DNA of 64,000 bases from Nageia nagi (taxonomy: Eukaryota > Pinophyta), in NCBI GenBank assembly GCA_050084985.1, contig JBITNC010000001.1, positions 37,758,001 through 37,822,000 of the forward strand, read 5' to 3'. Below are positions 49,046-59,499 of the stretch, one piece after another (positions within the stretch are counted from its first letter, which is position 1; the number at the start of each line of letters is the position of its first letter). Under the pieces are notes generated by a model that made no database searches, was not told the origin of the DNA, and was given only the letters and a program-made list of their open reading frames with translations. The position numbers and the translations under genes are program-made.

Positions 49046-49385
49046 GAGAGCTATGTGAGAGCTAAGTTCCACACAACTCTTCCACCAAGTTGCATAAGAA
49101 CGAACTCTGCAAAATAAGTGATAAGCTGATATGTGAGAGCTAAGTTCCACACAACTCTTCACACCAAGTTGCATAAGAATCGAACTCCGCAAAACAAGTG
49201 ATAAGCTGATATGTGAGAGCTAAGTTCCACACAACTCTTCGCACCAAGTTGCATAAGAACCAAACTCCGCAAAATAATGATAAGTTGATATATGAGAGCT
49301 AAGTTCCACACAACTGAGCCTTCGCACCAAGAGGTGTACTCCAGTTGCATAAGAACCAAACTCTGCAAAATAATGATAAGCTGAT
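49046..49385 (-). repeat. About 80 bp tandem repeat (four units)
   Basis: GTGAGAGCTAAGTTCCACAC-type units start at about 49051, 49132, 49213 and 49292 and contain CAAGTTGCATAAGAA and CTCCGCAAAATAA segments. Confidence 0.88.
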
Positions 49386-50130
49386 AGTGGGAGCTGGAAC
49401 TCCACTCACAAGCATGATAGTCTGATCACGGGAGCTGAACTCCACTCATATACACATGATAATCTAATCACAGGAGCTGGACTCCACTCATAGGCACATG
49501 ATAAGCTGACTATGGGAGTAGGACTCCACTCATATGCATGATAGTCTGATCACAGGAGCTAGACTCCACTCATATGCATGATAGTCTGATCATGGGAGCT
49601 GGACTCCACTCATATGCACATGATAAGCTGATTATGGGAGCTGGCACTCCACTCACAAGCACATGACAAGCTGACTATGGGAGCTGGACTCCACTCATAG
49701 GCACATGATAAGCTGACTATGGGAGCTAGACTCCTCTCATGAGCACATGATAAGCTGATTATGGGATCTGGACTCCACTCACAAGCATGATAATCTATCA
49801 CAGGAGCTGGACTCCACTCACAAGCACATGACAAGCTGACTATGGGAGCTAGACTCCACTCATAGGCACATGATAAGCTGACTATGGGAGCTGGAATCCT
49901 CTCAGGAGCACATGATAAGCTGATTATGGGAGCTGGACTCCACTCATAAGCATGATAATCTGATCACGGGAGCTAGACTCCACTCATAGGCACATGATAA
50001 GCTAACTATGGGAGCTAGATTCCACTCACAAGCATGATAATCTGATCACGGGAGCTGGACTCCACTCATAGGCACATGATAAGCAGATTATGGGAGCTAG
50101 ACTCCTCTCACAAGCATGATAGTCTGATCG
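49386..50130 (-). repeat. About 41 bp minisatellite
   Basis: Roughly 18 units of 40-42 bp centred on GGGAGCTGGACTCCACTCA. They come as two interleaved variants, one with CATGATAGTCTGATCAC and one with CACATGATAAGCTGACTATG. It lies between the gag stop and the 3' LTR. Confidence 0.9.
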
Positions 50131-50415
50131 CTCGGGTCTGCAAACATGAAACTCAAAGTAATATTCTCCTGGATATAACGTTGATCAAACACCTATGATG
50201 CACTCATGATACTTAATAAACTGATTTTCTAGATAAAGGAACACGGGCGGTCCTTTCTCACTGATTTAGAATATCGGTGGTCTTCACTAAATACATATGG
50301 AGCGCTGGCGCTCTTTTTCTTACATAAAAATGGATCCCCGTTTCCTCTACCATAATGTTGGTTAGCATGTCTACCCTAATGTTAGTTCCGTTAGTATCAG
50401 TATGATCATGGGTGC
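50131..50415 (-). other. Gag 3' flank with GCGGTC motif
   Basis: Unique sequence between gag and the minisatellite. It contains CACGGGCGGTCC at about 50242, a partial copy of the GC-rich inverted motif found in the LTRs. Confidence 0.5.
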
Positions 50416-51975
50416 TTACCAAATGATATTTCTGAAGGGAAACTCACCCTTACTAGTGCTAGCTTCATGTTGATTTTTACACCATGGTGCCCCAGTGATA
50501 ATAGGGCTCTTTGTTGTACTTTCTTGTGCATACATTATTCCTATATTATGTTTGGGCATGGGGTCTTTGTAGATTCCTAAGTTTCTATTATCTACATGCA
50601 CAGGAGTTTTCCCTTTTATGTCAGGTTTTTCAAATGAGATTGCTTTTCTATCTACCAGATCTTGGATGATATCTCTGAATTTTCTACATTCACATGTTTT
50701 GTGGCCATGAACTCTATGGTATAGGCAAAATCCTCCTGTAGTTTTAGTGGCTTGTTGGTTTACAGGTGGAAATTGAATTAGACCCTTCTTCACTAATGAT
50801 TGCAACAACTCATTATGATCTTCTGTGATTTTAGTGTATACTCGGGGAGTCAGAGGCTTGCTTGATTTTTGTTTGCATTTTTCTTGTGTGATTATGTTGA
50901 TTGTTGCAGTTTCCCTTTCTTCTTTTCTAAGTTTCCACAAACCAATTTTCATCATGTGTTGCTCTTTTCGAATCATGGAATCAATCATTTCAGAGAGGGG
51001 TTGGTCTATATAGTTAAGGAATTCAAGCATCATCTCATCTCTAATGGAGTTTATCAACATGTGTTTTAGTTCTTTCTCATTCAAGTTTATGAATTTTGCA
51101 ATTTTCTTCCATTCGGCTAAAAACTTGCTAAATGGCTGATTTTCTTCCTGTTTCATTTTGGCAAGATCTATAATGAGTGGTTTTCTCTTTATGTTATATT
51201 GATATTGATCTATGAATTCACGTTTTAGTTGCTCATAACTCTTGATACTTTGATTTTCAAGTCCGTAGTACCAGTCAGATGCTTCTTCCCCTAGGCTAAG
51301 TGAAAAAAGTCTAGCTAACATATCAGAATCATGTTGATGTCTATAAGCTGCTTCTTCAAAGATTACAATATGCATTCTCGGATCACTCCTACCATTATAT
51401 TTATCAAAATCTATGTCTTTCCCTTTCCAAATTTTACTTCTTATTCTTGAACAAAGAGGGTGACTTTCTTCTAGTTTTTCATTCTCCTTTGCTTCATTTA
51501 AATGTATTAGCCTTTTCAATTGTTCAGCCATGTTTGCTAATTGTGCTCTCATTTTATCTGATTTTTCTTTTTCAATTTGTGAGTTTGGATTATCTTCAGG
51601 TTGCTTATTTATGAAATCTAGATTTTTAGGTTCTTCTTCACTTTCATAATCAAGTATTCCAGGAGTGAATCTTCCTATTTGTTCTCTCCATTCATGAATC
51701 AATTGATTTTCTAGTTCTCCCATGATGACCTGTCTTACACTCACTTGAGCTTTCCGGTAAGATTTTGTATTTATTATTTTCTTTACCTCTATCTCTTTGA
51801 TTTTCTTTTCTTTATCCGACCAAAAAGGGTAATCATTAAGAAGTTTTTGTGCAACAGGGTCTGTTTCAAGTTCTATTTCTGACTCACTATCAGACTCATC
51901 ATCAAACTCGATTATTTCATCATCTTCTTCTTCTAATGTTATTGGTTTATGATATGCAAATGCCAAAGATGACAA
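50416..51975 (-). CDS. gag: Gag polyprotein of gag-only gypsy element
   Basis: An uninterrupted 519-residue frame. The N-terminal third is acidic (EEEDDEIIEFDDESDSESE) and contains a short coiled-coil-like helix (about residues 142-170). The Ty3/gypsy capsid core spans about residues 190-340 (DFDKYNGRSDPRMH, LARLFSLSLGEEASDWYYGL, FIDQYQYNI, FSKFLAEWKKIAKF). A C-x2-H-type zinc-binding motif (CLYHRVHGHKTCECRKFRD) lies near residues 418-436, followed by IQDLVDRKAI, common in plant gypsy gag. Gag would form the virus-like particle and package RNA. The open frame begins after a TGA overlapping the end of the upstream frame and has no in-frame ATG until about residue 85; the start given is a TTG. 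Translation may therefore depend on a frameshift from the upstream frame, or the two are one gag broken by a recent indel. Confidence 0.88.
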   Translation of the reverse strand: MSSLAFAYHKPITLEEEDDEIIEFDDESDSESEIELETDPVAQKLLNDYPFWSDKEKKIKEIEVKKIINTKSYRKAQVSVRQVIMGELENQLIHEWREQIGRFTPGILDYESEEEPKNLDFINKQPEDNPNSQIEKEKSDKMRAQLANMAEQLKRLIHLNEAKENEKLEESHPLCSRIRSKIWKGKDIDFDKYNGRSDPRMHIVIFEEAAYRHQHDSDMLARLFSLSLGEEASDWYYGLENQSIKSYEQLKREFIDQYQYNIKRKPLIIDLAKMKQEENQPFSKFLAEWKKIAKFINLNEKELKHMLINSIRDEMMLEFLNYIDQPLSEMIDSMIRKEQHMMKIGLWKLRKEERETATINIITQEKCKQKSSKPLTPRVYTKITEDHNELLQSLVKKGLIQFPPVNQQATKTTGGFCLYHRVHGHKTCECRKFRDIIQDLVDRKAISFEKPDIKGKTPVHVDNRNLGIYKDPMPKHNIGIMYAQESTTKSPIITGAPWCKNQHEASTSKGEFPFRNIIW

Positions 51976-52001
51976 AGAGGGTTCACAAACATTTTGTTTA
52001 A

Positions 52002-52652
52002 CTATCTCAAGGCAAAAGAATTTTGATCATGATGGAGAATACAAAAGTTAATATGACTTTCCATGGTAGAAATGGACCGCGGGCGGTCTATTTCTATAGG
52101 GTTTAGATCGTGAGAGGTCTTATTATGATCGATTATGATGTTTGAAAAAAAGATTGGTTCATCCAGAAATGTTCTAAAGGAAAATCTAAGACTATTCACT
52201 GTTAAAAATTCATAGATTTTATGCAATGAATAAACTATGGTAGGATCTTCAGAGAACTTGTAGAATGCCCCAAAATGCTCTATGAATTTTTGTATCAACC
52301 TTAGTTTATCTTCAATGAGGTTTGAATTGTTAGATTTTACCCAACGATAAAGGACCAATTGTGATTTGTTTTCCAAAGGTAGAACTAGATTTTCTAAGAT
52401 TCCTGGTTCAAGGGTTTCATTATCCAAGCTATCATTATCTTCGAAATCACCATGATAGGATTCCTCATCCGGAAGTTTATCTTTGATAATCCCAGGAGCA
52501 CTCTTTTTGTTTATTCTAGCACTTTTCCTAGTCGGCTCTATTCCTTTCCATATTTTTCTTTTTCTCCTATTTTGTTCCGGTAATGATTGAACTAATGAAG
52601 GATAATATGATAATTCATTTATATCTCTACTCATTGTTGAATCGAAAAGCAT
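52002..52652 (-). CDS. N-terminal open frame of gag-only element
   Basis: A 216-residue open frame starts right after the primer site (first ATG at 52652, a second six codons on at MSRDINEL). It has a basic stretch (RRKRKIWKG, RKSARINKK), an acidic segment (D-F-E-D-N-D-S-L-D), then a hydrophobic/aromatic region (SLRFSFRTFLDEPIFFSN). I recognise no domain. Its end overlaps the gag frame by about 22 bases in a -1 relation. It is probably the N-terminal part of the gag polyprotein, joined by frameshifting or separated by a mutation. It also spans one copy of the GACCGCGGGCGGTC motif (52075-52088). Confidence 0.7.
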   Translation of the reverse strand: MLFDSTMSRDINELSYYPSLVQSLPEQNRRKRKIWKGIEPTRKSARINKKSAPGIIKDKLPDEESYHGDFEDNDSLDNETLEPGILENLVLPLENKSQLVLYRWVKSNNSNLIEDKLRLIQKFIEHFGAFYKFSEDPTIVYSLHKIYEFLTVNSLRFSFRTFLDEPIFFSNIIIDHNKTSHDLNPIEIDRPRSISTMESHINFCILHHDQNSFALR

Positions 52653-52672
52653 GTTTCACGTCGGGTTCACCA
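52653..52672 (-). other. Primer binding site of gag-only element
   Basis: Minus-strand TGGTGAACCCGACGTGAAAC begins two bases after the LTR. It has the TGG start expected from a tRNA CCA end and a GAACCCGAC segment resembling a T-arm complement. I do not assign the tRNA. Confidence 0.75.
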
Positions 52673-52674
52673 AA

Positions 52675-53562
52675 TGTTTACAAATAAAAATTGAGAGTGC
52701 AAATAAGTAAATAGATAAATTTCTACAAACCCAATATATTTGTATTTGAACTAAAGATAGCAATTTATTCTAGATAACAATAAACAAAATAACCAATTCA
52801 GAAATGTAATTGTAATTATATCAAACAAGACTGTGGTTTGTATACTTACCTCACGGAACGTACCTGACAACGAAAGATGAAGATGTTGGCGATGTACTGA
52901 TGATGAACTGCCTCTCAAAAATGTAGTCACCTGTGAAGATGCAAAAAGAGGATCGCAGGCGGTCCGTTTTAGAGATAATAGAGCACCGGTGGTGTTCCTA
53001 GTTCATAAGGGAGCACCGGTGGTGTTCCTAGTTCATAAGGGAGCACCGGCGGCCTTCTTTTGATGATTTTTGATCTCTCAATCAAGTCCAGAGCTTTAAT
53101 ACGGATGTCTCAGATAGCAGTGTGATATCAGAATAGATCATAGATGTCAGGATAGCTCGCAAAAGGAAGCACACAAACCACAGCCTTGTAGGCGGTACCA
53201 AGAGATACCTTAAGGGGTAGCCACTTACAAGACCATACGCGGGATCATGTGTATCCTTGTTATTGTGGACTTACTATTAGATCCCTTATTTATATAGATA
53301 TAGGTAATACCGCCCATAGGTCGGCATGCATCCACATAAATAAGGTTAATTCACAAGATTTAAGATAAATACATCAATAAACAAGATAATGCATGCAATA
53401 TTCAAGATAAACCATGCAATATTCAAGATAACCCATGCAATATTCATATTCAAGACAAACATTGATATTATCACTTTAATCCATTCAAGACATATAGTTA
53501 GGCCAAGCATATTTCATTAATTTATTGATTTAAAAACATAAAATCATTTTTATGTGTTAACA
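52675..53562 (-). repeat. 5' LTR of gag-only element
   Basis: Partner of 47657-48511. It includes a local duplication at about 52981-53040 (GAGCACCGGTGGTGTTCC followed by TAGTTCATAAGG, twice). Confidence 0.94.
53285..53297 (-). promoter_or_regulatory. TATA-like box in 5' LTR
   Basis: The minus strand reads TATATAAATAAG, conserved in the other LTR at about 48238-48250. It is the likely core promoter of the minus-strand transcript. Confidence 0.5.
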
Positions 53563-53567
53563 GAATG
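53563..53567. repeat. Target site duplication GAATG, right copy
   Basis: It follows the LTR end at 53562 and matches 47652-47656. Confidence 0.92.
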
Positions 53568-54320
53568 GATATAAGGCTCATCATGCTTTTCCTTTTGGAA
53601 ACTACTTCCTTGCATACTTTCCAATTATACATTTTTTACACACACCCATGTACTCTCATTAAATTTTAGGTAGTCTATTTACCAAGTCTTATGAAGAGAT
53701 AAATTTTATACTTTTAAAATTCAAATGACCAAATATAAGATCAAAAGCTAATTCTTATCGTCAAATGCCATGTATGCTAAGCTCATACCCATTTTGCATT
53801 CATACTTCAAAGGGAACATTCAACTCTTTGACATAGTTGAACAATGGCAACCACATGGTTTATATTATTCTTATCATAAATAATATATTCCATAGATACC
53901 TAATTTTAATTTTTGATTTATTAAAATTTAATATTAGGCATATAAATGCATTTTATTTACAAAGATGAATTTCAAGAGAATCATCCTTAATTTGTGGAAT
54001 GCCAAGTAATGTACCTTTTATTTCTTATTGCACAAGATATAAAAGGAGGAGAAAAAAGTAATTTAAAATTATCAATTCTTATTATGATCATGCATATATA
54101 AATACAAAAATCATCTTCAAAAGCAAAGTAATATCAAGATTTTGAAATTCAAAGGTGCATATCCTTAGAAACTTTGAGATCTCTCTATTGGTGAAGCATT
54201 GATCCTCGAGAAAATTATTTTATCAAGCCAAGATCACAATTAATTTATCGAACATTTTTAGAGAATTTTTTAAGATCATTTTTACCCAAAATGATCAATT
54301 TTGATTCAAACTAGAAGAAT
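53568..54320 (-). pseudogene. Minus-strand copia element: pre-integrase region and upstream
   Basis: Continuation of the copia element split by the gag-only insertion. The minus reading next to the junction gives a degenerate C-x-x-C-x-x-G-K-x-x-R-x-x-F-P block and the L-V-H-x-D-like start of the integrase core, which joins onto 47651. Homology fades upstream; gag and the 5' LTR were not identified. Confidence 0.6.
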
Positions 54321-55241
54321 CATAGTAAGGAGTTGATGTTTAAAATGTATCAAGTAACCTCTCCAACTTCAACTAGGTCAAAATCCCTCAAGAAATAAGT
54401 ATCTCAAAAACTTTATTAGTCAATATGGCTATCTAGGGCCTTGTTTTTATTAAGTTTTATAGTTCTATAAGTTATTTGGGTATCTTAGTTTAGTTTGAAA
54501 GCACTCAATACCCTTTGTTTCTCCTTAAATAAGTATTTTATATATTTTTCATTCAATTTTTTTTTTTTATAAAATTCATAATTTGGTTTCTAACAAATGA
54601 GTAAGAGATTGAACATCATCAAGCATTGGTGCTAACCCCTAAAATTCTAGGACAAGTGTCAATCACCTAAAATAATTTGGTTTTTAGGTGCCCTTTGAGA
54701 AAGGCTTGGAAACAACATTAAGTGGGTTAGCTAATCTCAAAATACATGTATAATGTATCCCATTTCTTGCTTCATTTCATATATGTATTAGATCTAGATG
54801 AATGGTTTTTTGATACCCTAGTTATAAAAGTACATAGATTTTAGTTCCTAGTTAAATTGCATATCATTATGTGTAAGCACCTAAAAATCACACTTTTTCC
54901 CCTAATCATTTTTCATCTTAGTGCTTTCACCCAATCACTCTATCATAGCAATTTTTTACCTTATATGTTAGGAACCAAATTGGTATACTAGTTACCCTGA
55001 TCGGTTGATCATTTAGCTTGCTAATTGACCAACTGATTAGGTCAATCAACTTATCATCCCAATGCTTGATCTATAAATTCAAATTTTAAATCCATTTTCC
55101 CTCTCTTGGTCATTCATATCATTTTGGCTCTTGACCATTACCAACCTTTCTCTCTCACCCAAATGAAGCCTTGAGCACTATCTCATGCTCTAATCACCTG
55201 TAGTATTTCGTATAACATGTTTTGAGCTTGCTTATAGGTAT
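54321..55241. other. No recognisable feature
   Basis: AT-rich sequence with no coding signal. It may include the degraded copia gag and 5' LTR, but no boundary was found. Confidence 0.45.
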
Positions 55242-55244
55242 TAG

Positions 55245-56351
55245 CACTACTACATTTTAGTAATTTTGCATTATATGATGCATTATAAAATTGCATTTTG
55301 ACATCATGACATAATATGCATCATTATTTTGCATATCTATGTTAATCTAGATAAAACTAATTTTTTGACTCATTGGTTGATGCATTGAATGATGCATTGT
55401 TTGATACATTTTAGTGCATCAAGTGATACATGGAATAGAAAAAAAGGTGCAGATCATGCACATAGATCATGGCATGATCCGCTATTGACTATTTATGCAT
55501 TCCCTTGATCGATGATGGAGTTTTAATGGCAAGTATGATGCCATTGATGAGTAAACAAGGGATCTTACCCTTTATAAGGGCATTTTTAGGGATACAAGGT
55601 TGTATTTTTAGTGATACAAGTTTGTAGGAGTTGAATACAAGTTGGAAAATGTAAATAGTAGTGTGTATATACATTTTATGCAAAGAAAAATATGCATTGT
55701 ATCCTTCAACCACCCATGAATTTTGGTAGAAGAAGGCCTTCAAATTTTGGTGGATTCTCATGAATTTTTTGACTATATAGTCAAGGAATATGATAATTTT
55801 GGGTTACCAAAAATACAAATTTCCTCAAAAAATATTGAAACTATTTAACCAAATGCAAAAAAATTAGCAGTAGTCCAACCAAATGAATTCACCTTTCCCA
55901 ACATCCTCATAGCATGCACCAAACTAAGAGATTTGTAAAAAGGTTTATACATACATCAAAAACTCTTTAAAATAAATTTTTTTATTGAATGTTATGGTTG
56001 TGAGTACCTTTTTAGACATATATGCAAAATATGGAAGCATAAAGAAGATAGATAAATTATTTAACAAGATGCAAACCCTCATCCCTATCATGTTGATGCA
56101 TTATTTGAGGCATACATGACATATAAAGTGTCATGTATAGTGTCAATTATTTGAAGCTAATAAATCTATATATGATGCATTACCTAATGTAATAAATCAT
56201 GCTTTGTTTGGTAGTACTCTTGGCATTTATTAATGCATTAAGATTTTTGTGATTTTTTGAAAAAAAAATAAGACTTTGTGATTTTTTGAAAAAAAAATAA
56301 GACTATGTATTGACACATTGTATGATGCAAAATTGCTAGAGTGTAGTAGTC
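55245..56351. mobile_element. CACTA-like non-autonomous DNA transposon
   Basis: A 1107 bp element with imperfect terminal inverted repeats. The left end is CACTACTACATTTTAGTAAT. The right end, reverse complemented, is GACTACTACACTCTAGCAAT, and similarity continues through TTTTGCAT. It is flanked by the 3 bp duplication TAG (55242-55244 and 56352-56354). CACTA-type ends and a 3 bp duplication are family hallmarks, and TGATGCAT-like subterminal repeats are frequent near both ends. The interior has only short open frames and no transposase. The first base of the right end does not match canonical CACTA, so the call is moderate. Confidence 0.6.
56246..56305. repeat. 29 bp tandem duplication
   Basis: TTTGTGATTTTTTGAAAAAA followed by AATAAGACT occurs twice in succession, at about 56246 and 56275. 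Confidence 0.85.
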
Positions 56352-56354
56352 TAG

Positions 56355-59300
56355 AGAGCATTGGAGAAAAATAGGAGCTATCTTGGAGCCATTTGATACT
56401 TGTATCCTTTTTGTATAGCATTTTTATTCATTTATGTGAGAATGTAGCATTTTGGTAGGCTAGATTTATGGTAGTTTAACTTATTTTTATAATTTTATCA
56501 TTATCTTAGAATAGCATGAGCATATCACTTTGCATTGTAGAAATTCCCTTGTTTTCTAATGCCCATTAGATTGTGGGTTAAGAGATCTACATTCCATCAA
56601 GGAGGTTTAACACCTCTCTTTGCACACACTCTAGGGTCCTAAAGGATTAAGGTGTTGATACCCCCATTAACATTTATTTTCTTGTAGGTCTAGACATAAA
56701 GAGCACATCCTCCATGATATTTCATAAGATAAAATCTAGCATAAGATTTGGTGGTGCAACCTTGATCCTTCCTCCCATTTGTGTGGAGAGGGATTGCCCC
56801 ACTTCGGGTTTTCCACAAGATGGCGATCATGGTGGGACCTCCCTTGGTCCTTTGAATCTTAAATTGGAGAATTTTTCTCAATGTTTTTATTTTTATTAGG
56901 TTTTATTTTTTCCCTTTCTCTCATTTTTTGACCATTTCCCATCACTAAAACATGTTGATTCTTTCAAGGGATCATCTTAGAGTTGCTAGGAATCAGATCT
57001 TAAAGGTTTGAAGTCCCCATTACTAGCCAATCACCAACATATTTCTTGTAGATCAATTTGTAGAGTTTATCCAACCCTTAGTATACCAATTAGCCCATCA
57101 ACTAAAATCAATGCCCATCAATTGGCCAAATAATGGTCATCCAAACTTTTAAATTACCCACCATCATTCAACTAATCTTTAAAAAATTAGTTTATCTCTA
57201 TCAACCAATTTTTAGTAGATTAGTTTATCCCTAAGGGTATCGATTGATCCTATTTTTAGGGTTTGAGTCTATTAGCTAGGCTTAGATCATTTTTTATTAT
57301 TTTTTCACTAGTCTCAACCCTATAACAAAATGGTAACATTTCGTTATCAACATTTTATTCCTAAGTTGTAATCATATATTTTATTTTAACATTTTAATAT
57401 ATCTTTTTTTGTACTTTTATCTAGGTATTATTGTGACTAGTTGGTCTATTGTTTAATCAATCCACTAGTTGATACTACTAATCAATTTGTACTGTACCAA
57501 TTATGATCAGAGCATGTAAATAGGTATTATAAGTAATAAGAGCTTAAAGTAGGATCCCACTAGGCTATGACATTTCCTTTATTTAGTTAGCATGTCCAAA
57601 AGGCTCATCTTTGCAATATACTTTATTTATGCATTTGTACTTTCAATATTGTAACTTAGGATAGGAGACTTGATGGGTTAATGGAACCCATTATGAGTCC
57701 CAAGTGGAACATCTCCCTGCTAAGGTTAGATTATGTGTATTTATCATACTTGAAAATCTTGAGACATGATTATGAGAATCCCAAGGTCTTTGGTACATTA
57801 ATGTGATGGATGTCCACCTATGTGCTTATGCCATGCTTAGGGAGGCTCTTATACCCCCACATTAGCCTAGCATGACACCTAGATGCCATGTTAACCCCCT
57901 TGATGCACATGGACATGTGTGGCACTCTCAAGATCACAAATTAGTACTAAATGCACCCCCAACCCCTACATTGGTATGGTTGATCCTTAAACACCTACAT
58001 TGGGTATTATGAGTCCCTAGGAGGCCAATGTTGGATAAAAGAAACTAGGTGATGACTCCTAGGTGAGATCCATACACAAAAAATGTATAAATAGACATTG
58101 GAGCCTCATTATTAGATATCTCTATTATTATTATTACTTCTTCATAGTTTTATGGACATCAAACCTTAGCATTGCTAAGCAACCTTTCCTAGGTGCAACA
58201 TCTACAAGGCATATAGGCTGAGGGATCCTATCTATCTACAATAATGGTGTAGCACATTTTCCCATTTTATGGTATTCCAAGGTATTACTTCTACCTTTTA
58301 TGGGTTCCAAGATCTTAGGAGGGCTCCTTTGGTAGGGAGGATTCTTATTCTAAGGGATCATACTGTCCCATGGTTCAATCATTAGTTTAGTGAGAGAGGA
58401 TGTTTGTATTATACCCTAGTTAGCTCCTTGGAAGCCAACATCAACACTATTGGGCTTGGTATTGTATTACTACATCATTAATGTCATATATACATTATTA
58501 GGCTTCTGGATCTTAGATTATATTGTTATCATTCTCATGAATGCAACATTGAGATGTGAATGATTTATCTTGCATACATAGGCTAGAAATTGGAATTATG
58601 TATTATGGATCATTTTTAATAGCTTTTATAGCTTATATGTTGGTGTATTTGCATTAATAATACTTCCTGTAGATGGCCTTACCCTAATGTTACCAAATTG
58701 AGGGTTTTGATGCTTGTGTTTGATGCTATAACCCTAACATCAGGGAGTTTGTAATTGAATTTGTTGATTATGTAAACGAATTGTATTTTGGATCATTATA
58801 TAGACATATATCCCACTTTTGTTTTGCTTTAGTAAGTTATTATTTTATTTTTACATTCTAAGACTATATATCTTATTTATTTTTCACTTTTGTATTAGTG
58901 AAAAGTTCATCCTTGGGTGGGAGTGCCTTATCATATCTTATGAAGGGTGTAATTTTATAGTTTGCATCCATTTAATTGCATATCATTAGTCAATTAACCT
59001 TACATTTTCAATCACATGAGCCAAGGATTGAGCTAGGCACTAGATTTCACTTGAGATAATTTAAACCATGTGAAAAAACCCATAATTATTTTTCATGAAT
59101 TTCTATGGTCCATTTTAAAGCTGTAAAATTTGTACATACAACTAAAATACTTGGAACAATCATTAAATTTGATTTGAAACTAGTCAATTAATGTATTTTC
59201 TAAAAATACTTGAGAGAATCTAAACCATCCTTGTTATGTGTATATCCTATGAATATTGCAGTCCATGAGATAATTGTATCTCTCTATTGCATTTCCTCAA

Positions 59301-59499
59301 AAAGAGTTTTAGCTTCCTAAAGAAGGCCAATATGGAAATTTTGTAATCATTGAAGTCCATAAGATGGTATTTTTTTGTTGTATTTTATTAAATAATACAC
59401 AAGCCTTATATATGAATCCTATAGGCACCAAGAAAAAAGTCCACATTGTAATATCAAGTTTTATTGGTATGTTATTTATAATTATGGTTTTATTTTCAT
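56355..59499. other. Unassigned sequence, partly LTR-like
   Basis: No gene was recognised. The part at about 57650-58960 looks LTR-like (TATAAATAG at 58085, then a run of GGG/CCC-containing short motifs), but no partner repeat, primer site or duplication was found. Confidence 0.4.
58085..58093 (+). promoter_or_regulatory. TATA-like box
   Basis: TATAAATAG lies in unassigned LTR-like sequence. Only the motif supports the call. Confidence 0.3.

Larger units (their letters stand above)
47657..53562 (-). mobile_element. Gag-only (TR-GAG type) gypsy retrotransposon
   Basis: A 5.9 kb element with LTRs of 855 and 888 bp (TG...CA) that are nearly identical by eye, a perfect duplication GAATG, a primer site beside the right LTR and a polypurine tract beside the left LTR, both giving minus orientation. 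The interior encodes two overlapping minus-strand frames (a 216-residue N-terminal frame and a 519-residue gag) and then a long minisatellite, with no protease, RT or integrase. This fits the TR-GAG class of non-autonomous elements. It is inserted in the integrase region of the minus-strand copia element and is recent. Confidence 0.93.

Noticed and set aside
48660-49834. Several overlapping minus-strand open frames rich in Cys/Ser/Val
   Set aside because: They are readings of tandem repeats whose unit lengths are not multiples of three and show no domain.
49386-50130. CRISPR-like regular array
   Set aside because: Units are contiguous variants of one 41 bp minisatellite without unique spacers, inside a plant retrotransposon.
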